DNA from: Micromonospora sp. KC213 | Lineage (GTDB): Bacteria; Actinomycetota; Actinomycetes; Mycobacteriales; Micromonosporaceae | Reading direction: 5' to 3' | NCBI RefSeq assembly: GCF_004348325.1 | Contig: NZ_SMKF01000026.1 | Coordinates: 1-45,643, forward strand | DNA: 45,643 nt | Shown here: positions 15,605 to 23,872 of the stretch, piece by piece | How positions within the stretch are numbered: the first letter of the stretch is position 1 | How the letters are laid out: each line of letters starts with the position of its first letter | Translations under genes and position numbers: made by a program | The notes under the pieces: generated by a model | What the model was told of the DNA's origin: nothing | Seen by the model: the letters and a program-made list of their open reading frames with translations, nothing else | Databases searched by the model: none

Positions 15605-16638
15605 TGAGCGGCCGGCGGAGCTGGCGGCGGGTGCTGCGGGTCGCGCTGACGGTCGCCTTCGTGGCGGCGGTGGTCGGCGGGGTCGCGCTGGCCCTGCGCG
15701 GACAGCAGTGGTCGACGCTGGGTCGGTTGCTGCGGCCGGAGACCATCCCCTGGCTGCTCGGCGCGTTGCTGGTCACCTCGGTGGGGCTGCTCTGCGGAAC
15801 CCGGGCCTGGCTGCTGACCCTGGCGGCGGTCGGCTCCCCGGTGCCAACCGGTGCCGGGATCCGGATGTTCTTCGTCGGCTTCCTCGGCAAGTTCGTCCCC
15901 GGCCGGGTGTGGGGCCTGCTGGCCCAGATCCGGCTCGGCGAGAAGGCCGGGGTCAGCCGGGCCCGGATGGCCGGCACGTACCTGGTGAACCTGGTCGTGG
16001 TGCTGCTGACTGGAGGTGCGGTCGGCCTGCTGGTGGCCCCGGCCGTGCTCGACTCCGGGCTGGCCTGGCTGGTCGTCCCGGTCGCGCTGCTGGCGGTGCT
16101 GGCCGGCTGGCCCGGCGTGATCGACACGTTGGTCGGCCTGGCTGCCCGGGTGACCCGCCGGCCCCGCCCGGCGGCGCTGGACCGGCCCGCGGACGTACGC
16201 CGCTCGATCGCGTACCAGAGCCTGTCCTGGGTGCTCTCGGGCGTGCACCTGTGGATCGTCGCGGTCCTCCTCGGCGCGGACGCCGGCGCCGCCCTGCCGG
16301 TGGCCGTCGGCGCGTTCGCCCTGGCCACCACGGCCGGCACGCTCGCCCTGTTCGCGCCGGACGGGGCCGGCGTACGGGAGGTGACGCTGGTCGCCGCCCT
16401 GGCCACGGTGCTGCCGCTGCCGGCGGCGGTCACCGCGGCGATCGCCAGCCGGGTGCTCACCACCCTCGCCGAGGTGCTCACCGCCGCCGTGGCGTTGGCC
16501 GCCGTCAGCATCCGGGACCGGACGCGAGCCGCCGTCCCGGACCGGACGCGAGCCGCAACCACGGCGCACCGACCGGCGCACCCGCCGACCCGGCGACCGG
16601 CCGAGCCCGGGGCTCGGCTGACCCCGACACCGGGCTGA
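15604..16638 (+). CDS. Lysylphosphatidylglycerol synthase TM region / flippase-like protein (UPF0104)
   Basis: A 344-residue membrane protein with about eight hydrophobic segments. The motif MFFVGFLGKFVPGRVWG (about 88-104), in which Gly-Lys-Phe-x-Pro-Gly follows an amphipathic helix, is the hallmark of the LPG_synthase_TM/AglD superfamily; related proteins translocate lysyl-PG or lipid-linked sugars. The aminoacyl-transfer domain of MprF is absent. The C-terminal 50 residues are a Thr/Arg/Pro-rich tail with a duplicated DRTRAA segment from an 18-bp repeat (16515-16532 and 16539-16556). The start overlaps the GT2 stop by one base. A role as flippase of the cluster's lipid-linked product is inferred. 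Confidence 0.82.
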   Translation: MSGRRSWRRVLRVALTVAFVAAVVGGVALALRGQQWSTLGRLLRPETIPWLLGALLVTSVGLLCGTRAWLLTLAAVGSPVPTGAGIRMFFVGFLGKFVPGRVWGLLAQIRLGEKAGVSRARMAGTYLVNLVVVLLTGGAVGLLVAPAVLDSGLAWLVVPVALLAVLAGWPGVIDTLVGLAARVTRRPRPAALDRPADVRRSIAYQSLSWVLSGVHLWIVAVLLGADAGAALPVAVGAFALATTAGTLALFAPDGAGVREVTLVAALATVLPLPAAVTAAIASRVLTTLAEVLTAAVALAAVSIRDRTRAAVPDRTRAATTAHRPAHPPTRRPAEPGARLTPTPG

Positions 16639-16688
16639 CCCGTCAGCCCACCCGACTCACGAATCCCGCTGTCCGAAAGGAAGACCCG

Positions 16689-18116
16689 ATGTCCGAGCTA
16701 CTGACCATCGACGACGCGGAGCAGCTCTCGGTCGACCAGGTGCAGGACCTGTACCGCCGGTACGTCAACAAGAGCCAGGTCAGCCTGATGACCTCCTTCG
16801 GCTTCGGCCGGGAACTGGTCGACCACGCCCAGGGCGCCTACATCCACACCCGCGACGGGCGGGCGATCCTGGACTTCACCGGGGGCGTCGGGGTGCTCAA
16901 CCACGGCCACAACCACCCCCGCATCCTGGCCGCCCGCCAACGCTTCCAGCAGAAGCAGCGGATGGAGGTCCACAAGACCTACTTCTCGCCGTACCTGGCG
17001 GCGCTGTCCCACAACCTGGCCGCGGTGATGCCCGGCGACCTGGACATGTCCTTCCTGCCCAACTCGGGCGCGGAGGCGGTCGAGGGCGCGGTCAAGCTGG
17101 CCTACAAGTACCACGGCGGCAAGCGCAACACGATCCTGCGCAGCGACATCAGCTTCCACGGCAAGCTGCTCGGTTCCGGCAGCCTGACCGGCAGCTCGCA
17201 GAACCACTTCAAGTTCCCCGGCATCCCGGGCGTGGTCAGCTTCCCCTACGACGACCTGGACGCGGTGCGCGCGGCGGTCGACGCCACCCGGGACCGCCGG
17301 GGCAGGTGCGACGTGTACGCGATCCTGATCGAGCCGTTCAGCGCCTCGACGATGCGCTGGTGCTCGGAGGAGTTCCTGCGCGGGCTGCGGGAGCTGTGCA
17401 CCCGGGAGGACATCGTCCTGATCTTCGACGAGATCTACACCGGGTGGGGCAAGACCGGCACGATGTTCTACTTCATGCGCTACCCGGGGCTGATTCCGGA
17501 CGTGGTGACCACGTCCAAGTCCTTCGGCGGCGGCAAGTCCTCGATCTCCGCGTACGTGGCCCGCCGGCCGATCTTCCACAAGGCGTACGAGAGCCTCAAC
17601 GACGCCCTGTTGCAGAGCACCAGCACCACGTACTACGGCTTCGGCGAGGAGACCGCCACCGCGATCGAGGCGATCAACGTGGCGGTCGAGGAGGACTTCC
17701 CGGCCCGGGCCCGCGACATCGAAAGGATCCTGGCCCCAGGGCTGGCCCGGATCGCCAAGGAACACCCGGACGCGGTCTCCGAGGTCCGCGGCGCGGGCGC
17801 CCTGTGGGGAGTGTTCCTCGACGCCCCGCGCGCCCTGGACGTGGTCGCCAAGCTCGCGCCGGGCGGGCTGGCCCGCGACCCCCAGTTCGGTACGAAGTTG
17901 GTCACCTGCTCGGTGATCAGCGCCCTCTACCGAGACCACGACATTTACACGTATTACACGCTCAATGGGAAGAACCCTCTGGTGGTGGGGCCCCCGCTGG
18001 TCGTCGACCCCGTCGACGTGGAGCGCTTCGTCGACCGTCTCGACCAGACGCTCGCCCAGGGCCTGCCCCGGCTGGTCGCCCGTTTCGTCAAGGAGAAGGT
18101 GTCGTCGCTGTGGTGA
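16689..18116 (+). CDS. Class III PLP-dependent aminotransferase
   Basis: A 475-residue fold-type I aminotransferase. PLP contacts are visible: the SGAEAVEGAVKLA phosphate loop (about 126-138), FDEIYTGWGKTG with the Asp247 that pairs with the pyridine nitrogen, and Lys277 in TTSKSFGGGKSS as Schiff-base lysine. Class III members act on terminal amino groups or aldehydes (ornithine, diaminobutyrate, sugar aldehydes). The long insert after TSFGFGRELV and the STSTTYYGFGEET region resemble the diaminobutyrate type only loosely. GAAAGGAAG lies 6 nt ahead of the ATG. It sits between the flippase-like and SDR genes; its product may be an amino sugar, which is inference. Confidence 0.9.
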   Translation: MSELLTIDDAEQLSVDQVQDLYRRYVNKSQVSLMTSFGFGRELVDHAQGAYIHTRDGRAILDFTGGVGVLNHGHNHPRILAARQRFQQKQRMEVHKTYFSPYLAALSHNLAAVMPGDLDMSFLPNSGAEAVEGAVKLAYKYHGGKRNTILRSDISFHGKLLGSGSLTGSSQNHFKFPGIPGVVSFPYDDLDAVRAAVDATRDRRGRCDVYAILIEPFSASTMRWCSEEFLRGLRELCTREDIVLIFDEIYTGWGKTGTMFYFMRYPGLIPDVVTTSKSFGGGKSSISAYVARRPIFHKAYESLNDALLQSTSTTYYGFGEETATAIEAINVAVEEDFPARARDIERILAPGLARIAKEHPDAVSEVRGAGALWGVFLDAPRALDVVAKLAPGGLARDPQFGTKLVTCSVISALYRDHDIYTYYTLNGKNPLVVGPPLVVDPVDVERFVDRLDQTLAQGLPRLVARFVKEKVSSLW

Positions 18117-19159
18117 ACATGAACGGTAAGACGGTGGTGGTGACCGGCGGCAGCGGAATGCTGGGCGGCCACCTGGTACGGGCGCTGGCCGACGACGGTT
18201 GGCAGGTACGCAGCCTGGACGTCCGGGAACCGGCCGAGCCGGTGCCGGGGGTCAGCTACACGGTCGCCGACGTGCGCGACGTCGAGCGGGTCAGCGCCGC
18301 CCTGCACGGCGCGGACGCGGTGGTGCACACCGCCGCCGCCCTGCCCAGCTACCCCGAGGACGAGATCCGGTCGATCATCGTGGGCGGCACCGAGACGGTG
18401 CTGGCCGCCGCGGCCCGCGGCGGCGCCGAACGGGTCGTGCACGTCTCCTCGACCGCGGTGTACGGGCTGCCGAAGATCGTCCCGACCACCGAGCGGTACC
18501 CACGCGAGCCGGTCGACCCGTACAGCCGGGCCAAGGCCGGCGCCGAGGAGGTGGCCGAACGGTTCCGGGCCCGCGGGATGTGCCTGCCGATGCTGCGACC
18601 CAAGACCTTCCTCGGGCCGGGGCGGATGGGGCTGTTCTCGATGCTGTTCGAGTGGGCCGAGGAGGGCCGCAACTTCCCGGTGCTGGGCCGTGGCGACGTA
18701 CGGATCCAGATGCTGGCCATCGACGACCTGGTCGACGCGGTGCGCACCGTCCTGGCCGCGCCGGCCCCGGTCGCCAACGACACGTTCAACATCGCCGCCG
18801 ACCGGTTCGCCACCATCCGGGAGGACTTCCAGGCCGTACTGGACGCCGCCGGCCACGGCAAACGGGTCGTCTCCATCCCGGCCCGCCCCGCCGTCGCCGC
18901 GCTGGAGCTGCTGCAACGACTCAAGCTCTCGCCGGTGTACGGGCGGCTGATCCACAAGCTGCTGGCCGACTCGTACGTCAGCGTGGACAAGGCCCGCGAC
19001 GTGCTCGGCTGGACCCCGCGACTGTCCAACCGCGACGCGATCCTGCGCACCTACGACTGGTGGCGGGCGAACCGCCACGCCGCCCCGACCTCGGCCGGCC
19101 GAACCAGCCGGGACCCCTGGAAGCAGGGCGCCCTCGGCCTGGCCAAAGCCGTCTTCTGA
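18113..19159 (+). CDS. NAD(P)-dependent epimerase/dehydratase (extended SDR)
   Basis: A 348-residue sugar-nucleotide-type SDR. The Rossmann motif is TGGSGMLGGH (11-20), the active site is VHVSSTAVYG with the Tyr137-x-x-x-Lys141 pair (YSRAK), and LRPKTFLGPGR plus AIDDLVDAV are the substrate-loop motifs of the GalE/WcaG group. The GTG at 18113 overlaps the aminotransferase stop (GTGA); the ATG at 18119 is the alternative. AAGGAGAAGG lies upstream. It may epimerise, oxidise or dehydrate the sugar that the aminotransferase then aminates. The C-terminus extends about 30 residues beyond the catalytic core (RTSRDPWKQGALGLAKAVF). Confidence 0.9.
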   Translation: MNMNGKTVVVTGGSGMLGGHLVRALADDGWQVRSLDVREPAEPVPGVSYTVADVRDVERVSAALHGADAVVHTAAALPSYPEDEIRSIIVGGTETVLAAAARGGAERVVHVSSTAVYGLPKIVPTTERYPREPVDPYSRAKAGAEEVAERFRARGMCLPMLRPKTFLGPGRMGLFSMLFEWAEEGRNFPVLGRGDVRIQMLAIDDLVDAVRTVLAAPAPVANDTFNIAADRFATIREDFQAVLDAAGHGKRVVSIPARPAVAALELLQRLKLSPVYGRLIHKLLADSYVSVDKARDVLGWTPRLSNRDAILRTYDWWRANRHAAPTSAGRTSRDPWKQGALGLAKAVF

Positions 19160-19178
19160 ACCGGTACCGGAGGTTATC

Positions 19179-20225
19179 GTGACTGTCCTCGTCGACCCGC
19201 CCATGTTCGGTGGGTCCGCGCCGATCGGCTCCACCACCCTGGGGGCCGCGGACTCCCGCACCGTCGGTCAGCCCGCCGCGACCGACCCGACCCACTCATC
19301 CTCCCCCGTCGCCCGGCGGGCCACCGGCCCGACCCTGGTACGCGACCTGCTCACCCTGATCAGACCGCACCAGTGGGCCAAGAACCTGCTCGTGGTGCCA
19401 CTGGTGCTGATCGACACGCCACGGCTCGGGCTCGGTGTGCTCGGCCGGGTGGCCTGGGCGGTGCTGCTGTTCACCATGGTCTCCGCCCTGGTGTACGTGT
19501 GGAACGACGTCTACGACCGGCACCGCGACCGGGCCCACCCCACCAAACGGCACCGCCCGGTCGCCTCCGGCCGGGTCAGTGTCGGCGTCGCCTACGCCTT
19601 CGGTGGCCTGGTCGCCACCGCGCTGGTCACGGCGGTGCTGTCCGGACCGGCGTTCCCGTGGTGGCCGCTGGCGGTCTACCTGGCGTTGAACGTCGCCTAC
19701 AGTCGAGGGTTGAAGCACCTGCCGCTGCTGGACGTGCTGGTGGTCGCCGGCGGGTTCCTGCTGCGGGTGGTGCAGGGCTACCTGGCCGCCGGGGCGGCCG
19801 TGTCGAGCTGGCTGCTGGTCTCCGTGTTCGCCCTGTGCCTGCTGCTCATCCTCGGCAAGCGGCGCCACGAGATGGCGGTCGGCGGCAGCGCCCACCGGCC
19901 CTCCCTGGCCGGCTACTCGGTGCAGTACCTCGATCTGCTGATCGTGCTCTGCGCCGCGGTCACCATCAGCGGGTTCCTCGGCTACGTGCAGGAGACCATC
20001 CCCGCCCCGTACCAGGCCCTGGCGCTGGTCGGCTCGACCCCGTTCGCGCTGTTCGCCATCGCCCGCTACCTGCAGGTGGTCGTCGTCGACGGAGACGGCG
20101 GCGAACCCACCCGGGTGCTGCTGCGGGACCGGGCGATGCTCGTCAACGCCCTGCTGTGGGGGGCGCTGCTCGGCGGCGTCCTGCTGGTCACCCAGCACCC
20201 GGCCGCGCTCGATCTCCTTCCCTGA
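19179..20225 (+). CDS. UbiA-family decaprenyl-phosphate phosphoribosyltransferase-like enzyme
   Basis: A 348-residue membrane enzyme. Unlike the UbiA protein at 12.2 kb, it closely follows mycobacterial DPPR synthase (UbiA/Rv3806c): IRPHQWAKNLLVVPL at the first helix, the Asp-rich loop WNDVYDRHRDRAHPTKRHRP (109-128), YSRGLKHLPLLDVLVV, LGKRRHEM and LLRDRAMLV are all present. That enzyme transfers 5-phosphoribose from PRPP to decaprenyl phosphate. The 50-residue N-terminal extension is unconserved. A GTG start follows CCGGAGG with 7 nt spacing. Genes for DprE1/DprE2 are not nearby, so the phosphoribosyl lipid probably enters a cluster-specific route instead of arabinan synthesis. Confidence 0.88.
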   Translation: MTVLVDPPMFGGSAPIGSTTLGAADSRTVGQPAATDPTHSSSPVARRATGPTLVRDLLTLIRPHQWAKNLLVVPLVLIDTPRLGLGVLGRVAWAVLLFTMVSALVYVWNDVYDRHRDRAHPTKRHRPVASGRVSVGVAYAFGGLVATALVTAVLSGPAFPWWPLAVYLALNVAYSRGLKHLPLLDVLVVAGGFLLRVVQGYLAAGAAVSSWLLVSVFALCLLLILGKRRHEMAVGGSAHRPSLAGYSVQYLDLLIVLCAAVTISGFLGYVQETIPAPYQALALVGSTPFALFAIARYLQVVVVDGDGGEPTRVLLRDRAMLVNALLWGALLGGVLLVTQHPAALDLLP

Positions 20226-20262
20226 CCCCCTCCCCTGCTGCGACGCGACTAGGAGAAGACCG

Positions 20263-21318
20263 ATGACGACCCCGACCACGAACCCGCTGGTCTCGGTGAT
20301 CATTCCGAACTACAACTACGGCAACTCCATCGGCCAGTGCATCGACGCCGCCCTCGGGCAGACGTACCAGCCGCTCGAGGTGATCGTCGTGGACGACCAC
20401 AGCACCGACGACTCCCTGGCGAAGGCCCGCCAGCGGGACGTCACGGTGCTGCAGACCCCGCGCAACAGCGGAGTGGCCGTCGCCCGCAACACGGGCGCCG
20501 CCGCCGCCCGCGGCGAGATCCTGTTCTTCGTCGACTCGGACGTGGCGCTGCGGCCGGACGCGGTCGAGAGGGCGGTCGCCGAACTGGCCGCCCACCCCGA
20601 GTACGGGGCGGTCTGCGGCATCTACGAGGAGGAACCGCTGATCCGGGACAGCATCGTCGAGGAGTGCCGGGTGCTCCAGGCGTACTGCTGGCGGATGGCG
20701 TCCCTGGGCGAGGTGAGCTTCCTGTTCTCGTCGCTGACCGCCGTTCCGCGCCGGGTCTTCGACGAGGTCGGCCCGTTCAATCCACGATTGCGGCAGACCG
20801 AGGAGGTCGACTACGGCGAACGGATGTCCGCCCGCTACCAGATCATGGTCACCGACCGGGTGCGCGGCTGGCACGACGACGACGACAAGCTGTTCCCGCT
20901 GCTGCGCAAGCTGTTCCGGCGGGCCCGGCTGCGGGTGCCACTGTTCGCCCGCCGGCGCCGGTTCGCCAAGGGCTTCGAGAGCCCGGCCCGGTCCTTCGGC
21001 ACGGTCGCCGCGCTCGGCGTGCTGGCCACCCTGCCGCTGGTCGCGCTGCACCCGGCGTGGCTGCTGCTGACCGCCGCGCTGTTCGGGGTGTCGCTGTCGG
21101 CGGACGCCGAGATGTACCGGCACGTACGGCGCAGCCGAGGGGCGCGCTTCCTGACCGTCTTCACCGGCGTGGCGTTCCTGACCAACGTGGCGATCGCCGC
21201 GGGCATCGCGGTCGGCGCCGTGCAGTGGCTCTGCTCGGGCAGCTTCCGCCGGCTCTACGACGCCGACTGGTCGGCCCGCCGCAACCCGGCTGCGGACCTG
21301 GTCGGAACCGCGGCATGA
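20263..21318 (+). CDS. Family 2 glycosyltransferase, membrane-anchored (second copy)
   Basis: A 351-residue paralogue of the GT2 at 14.6 kb. The N-terminal block (SVIIPNYNYGNSIGQCIDAA), the VDDHSTDD nucleotide site and the FFVDSDVALRPDA metal-binding segment (Asp91-x-Asp93) are nearly the same. Acceptor-side sequences (GIYEEEPLIRDSIVEECRVL, TEEVDYGERMSARYQ) differ, suggesting a second sugar or acceptor. Hydrophobic helices at about 245-330 anchor it. AGGAGAAG precedes the ATG. The stop overlaps the next gene by ATGA. Two related GT2 enzymes in one operon suggest successive additions of similar residues. Confidence 0.88.
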   Translation: MTTPTTNPLVSVIIPNYNYGNSIGQCIDAALGQTYQPLEVIVVDDHSTDDSLAKARQRDVTVLQTPRNSGVAVARNTGAAAARGEILFFVDSDVALRPDAVERAVAELAAHPEYGAVCGIYEEEPLIRDSIVEECRVLQAYCWRMASLGEVSFLFSSLTAVPRRVFDEVGPFNPRLRQTEEVDYGERMSARYQIMVTDRVRGWHDDDDKLFPLLRKLFRRARLRVPLFARRRRFAKGFESPARSFGTVAALGVLATLPLVALHPAWLLLTAALFGVSLSADAEMYRHVRRSRGARFLTVFTGVAFLTNVAIAAGIAVGAVQWLCSGSFRRLYDADWSARRNPAADLVGTAA

Positions 21319-22538
21319 GCGTCCTGCTCGACCCCGCCCCCGGCGCGGCGCGCACCGCGCCGGGGGCCCCCGGGGTCACCGCCGACCGCCCGGCCACCGG
21401 CCGGGCCCCGCAACCGACGACGCCCACGTCGGCCGGACGCCGGGGCGACCGGAAGCACTGGCCGCGCCGAACCCGGCTGCTGGTCACCCTGGTCGCCGCC
21501 TGGGCCGTGTTCCTCGGCGTGTTCCTCCTGCTGACCGGCGAGCACTGGTGGTGGCGGTTGGTCGAGTTGCCGCCGCCACTGTTCTTCGCCGCCGTCCCGA
21601 TGCTGCTGCTGGCGCTCGCCCCGCTGGCCCGCCCCGTGCGCTGGCGGCTGGCCGCCGCCGCGCTGTGCTGCCTGGCCATCGGCCTGGACCTGGCCGGGTT
21701 GAACCCGCACGCGCTGCCCGGCGTCGGCGGCGTCACCCCGGCCCCGCCGGGAGCGCTGCGGGTGTTCTCCTGGAACACCGAGTACTGGCACGACGGGCAC
21801 GACCCGCAACGGTTCTACGACCACCTCGCCGCCCAGCGGGCCGACGTCTACCTGTTGCAGGAGCACGTCGGCTGGGACCTGGCCGGGCACCGGCCGATCC
21901 GGGTGGACCACGTGGCCGAGCTGCGGGCGCGGTTCCCGGAACACCACGTGGTGGCCACCGGCGAACTGCTCACCATGTCCCGCTACCCGATCGTGGCGTG
22001 GCGGGGACTGGACGGCTGGCCGTACCTGGCCGACCCCGCGCGGCACGGCACCCCGGCCGGCTCCGACTTCTCCGACTACTACCGCTACAAGGTGCTCCGC
22101 ACCGACCTGGCGGTCGGCGACCGTGTGCTGTCGGTCTACAACGTGCACGTGCCGGTGCAGCTGGACATCTCGATGGACCCGACGTCGGCGGAGTTCACCG
22201 AGTTCATGCGCGCCCAGCAGGACCGTCGACAGGCTCACTACCGGGCGCTGCGGGCCGATCTCGCGGCCAACCCGTACGGGCGGCTCCTCGCCGGCGACTT
22301 CAACGCCACCTCGGCGATGGGCGAACTGCGTGACCTGGCGGCTCGGCTCACCGACGCGGCCGTCGCCAGCGACCGGCTCCACCCGGTCTCGTGGCCCGAC
22401 GCGTCGCCGAAGTGGCGGCTGGACTGGGCCTTCACCGACGGCCCGGTACGCAGCCACGAATACCGGATGGTTCCGGCGTACGGCATGTCGGACCACTCCG
22501 GACAGCAGGTCGTCGTCTCCCTCGTCGAGCCCCGCTGA
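21315..22538 (+). CDS. Membrane-anchored endonuclease/exonuclease/phosphatase (EEP) family hydrolase
   Basis: A 407-residue protein. A Pro/Ala-rich cytoplasmic start, then three hydrophobic helices (about 53-125), then an EEP domain that should face outside. Metal and catalytic motifs are SWNTEYW (Asn), LLQEHVGW (Glu), YNVHVPV (His), LAGDFNAT (Asp-Asn) and MSDHSGQ (Asp-His), so it is likely active as a Mg-dependent phosphodiesterase or phosphatase. The arrangement is like YafD-type membrane EEP proteins. Being last in the coupled run, it may remove a phosphate from the lipid-linked sugar; this is inference. The ATG overlaps the GT2 stop by ATGA. Confidence 0.85.
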   Translation: MSVLLDPAPGAARTAPGAPGVTADRPATGRAPQPTTPTSAGRRGDRKHWPRRTRLLVTLVAAWAVFLGVFLLLTGEHWWWRLVELPPPLFFAAVPMLLLALAPLARPVRWRLAAAALCCLAIGLDLAGLNPHALPGVGGVTPAPPGALRVFSWNTEYWHDGHDPQRFYDHLAAQRADVYLLQEHVGWDLAGHRPIRVDHVAELRARFPEHHVVATGELLTMSRYPIVAWRGLDGWPYLADPARHGTPAGSDFSDYYRYKVLRTDLAVGDRVLSVYNVHVPVQLDISMDPTSAEFTEFMRAQQDRRQAHYRALRADLAANPYGRLLAGDFNATSAMGELRDLAARLTDAAVASDRLHPVSWPDASPKWRLDWAFTDGPVRSHEYRMVPAYGMSDHSGQQVVVSLVEPR

Positions 22539-22548
22539 CCACCCGTCC

Positions 22549-22583
22549 CGGGTTGCCCTGCTCCGCCGGAGCAGGGCAACCCG
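22549..22583. terminator. Perfect 16-bp hairpin ending the plus-strand operon
   Basis: CGGGTTGCCCTGCTCC (22549-22564), a 3-nt loop, and its exact complement (22568-22583). It lies 10 bp after the EEP stop and before the convergent aldo/keto reductase gene. Confidence 0.85.
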
Positions 22584-22636
22584 TTCGCCACACCCGACAG
22601 CGCGACGGCCGGCTCGACGTTCGAGGCACGAGAAAC

Positions 22637-22663
22637 GGGCAGGGGATCGTGGATCCCCTGCCC
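22637..22663 (-). terminator. 12-bp hairpin ending the aldo/keto reductase gene
   Basis: GGGCAGGGGATC (22637-22648) pairs with 22652-22663 around a 3-nt loop. GAAAC/GTTTC outside the stem (22632-22636 and 22670-22674) could extend it. It lies 20 bp beyond the leftward stop. Confidence 0.75.
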
Positions 22664-22682
22664 AGCCGGGTTTCGCCCTCGC

Positions 22683-23636
22683 TCAGCAGGCCTCGTCGAG
22701 ACGCTTGCGCAGCTCGGTCGGCAGCTCCAGGTCGGCTGCCGCGAGGCACTCGTCGAGCTGGGCCACCGAGCTGACCCCGACGATCGGCACGATGGCCGGA
22801 TCGCCACCGGTCAACCAGCTCAGCACCACCTGGTTCGGGGTGGCGCCCAGCTCGGCCGCCACCTCCCCCAGCACCCGCAGTCGCCGTTCGGTGCCCCGGT
22901 GCTGGTAGTGCTCCGGCAGCGGCTTGTCCGCCCGGGTGTACGTGCCCCACAGCAGGGTGCTGTACGCGAACATGGTCAGGTCGCGGCTGCGTACCAGATC
23001 CAGCAGTTCGTCGCTGGCGTGCACGTGCCCGCCCTCGGGCAGGGCGGTCGCCGGACGCGGCAGCAGGTACGAGTAGCGCTGCTGGACAACCGTGTACGGC
23101 GTGAGGCCCCCCGCCTCGGCCAGCGCCCGGGTCTCGGCCAGCCGCCAGGCGGCGTGGTTGCTGGCCCCCAGGGTGCGCACCTTGCCCTCGGTGACCGCCT
23201 CGTGGAACGTGGCCAGGGTTTCGGCGTCCGGGGTGTTCCGGTCCTCCCGGTGCGCGTAGTAGATGTCCAGGTGGTCCACGCCCAGCCGGCGCAGTGATCC
23301 GGTGAGCTGTTCGCGGATCACTGCCGGGGCGAGACCTTCGGCCGCGCCGTTGACGCCGAGCCCGGAACCAACCTTCGAGGCCAGCACCAGCCCGTCCCGG
23401 CCGCCCCGGGCGGCCAGCCACCGGCCGAGCACCGTCTCGCTCTCGCCGCCGCGCCCGCCGGGCACCCAGAAGGAGTAACAGTTCGCGGTGTCGATGGTGG
23501 TGCCGCCGGCCTCGACGAACCGGTCCAGGATCGCGAACGACGTCTGCTCGTCGACGGTGGTGCCGAACGGCATCGCGCCGAGACAGAGCTGGCTGACCTG
23601 AATTCCCGAGCCGCCGGACAGCTCACGTTGCCTCAT
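22683..23636 (-). CDS. Aldo/keto reductase
   Basis: A 317-residue NADPH-dependent oxidoreductase with the AKR tetrad in order: Asp of TIDTANCYS, Tyr of the same motif, Lys of VLASKVGSG, and His of IYYAHREDR. The cofactor end (VPIVGVSSVAQLDE) and GASNHAAW are also typical of the YajO/Tas-like group that reduces sugar or ketone substrates. GGGAGGACTG leads straight into the ATG at 23636. It shares a 236-bp divergent region with the GT1 gene, which carries a cluster-type promoter, so it may reduce an intermediate of the same pathway; a general detoxifying role is equally possible. Confidence 0.88.
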   Translation of the reverse strand: MRQRELSGGSGIQVSQLCLGAMPFGTTVDEQTSFAILDRFVEAGGTTIDTANCYSFWVPGGRGGESETVLGRWLAARGGRDGLVLASKVGSGLGVNGAAEGLAPAVIREQLTGSLRRLGVDHLDIYYAHREDRNTPDAETLATFHEAVTEGKVRTLGASNHAAWRLAETRALAEAGGLTPYTVVQQRYSYLLPRPATALPEGGHVHASDELLDLVRSRDLTMFAYSTLLWGTYTRADKPLPEHYQHRGTERRLRVLGEVAAELGATPNQVVLSWLTGGDPAIVPIVGVSSVAQLDECLAAADLELPTELRKRLDEAC

Positions 23637-23717
23637 CAGTCCTCCCAGGTTGCGACGGGTCCATCGGCCACAGGATAGGGACGCCGACCGGCCAAAAGCG
23701 CGCCCCGCGTCGATATC

Positions 23718-23725
23718 TACGACCT
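23718..23725 (+). promoter_or_regulatory. Cluster operator half site C
   Basis: TACGACCT equals the left half of the 13223-13238 palindrome except the last base. The implied centre is 58.5 bp upstream of the -35 of promoter C. The right half is not conserved here. Confidence 0.35.
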
Positions 23726-23776
23726 TCCGGGCAGACGCTGTGGGACCCAGGGCGCATCCTCGCGGCGCGTCGGCGT

Positions 23777-23813
23777 CGCCACCTTGTCCACACTGGTCTG
23801 TGCTCCGTACGGT
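23777..23813 (+). promoter_or_regulatory. Cluster-type promoter C (GT1/SpeD operon)
   Basis: CGCCACCTTGTCCA (23777-23790) differs from promoters A and B by one base inside the block. -35 TTGTCC (23784-23789), 18-bp spacer, -10 TACGGT (23808-23813), then 59 bp to the GT1 ATG. Confidence 0.55.
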
Positions 23814-23872
23814 CGCCGCCGGGAGGGCAGCCGATCGGCGATGCGGCGCCCGGTCACGGAAGGGAAGCCGCC

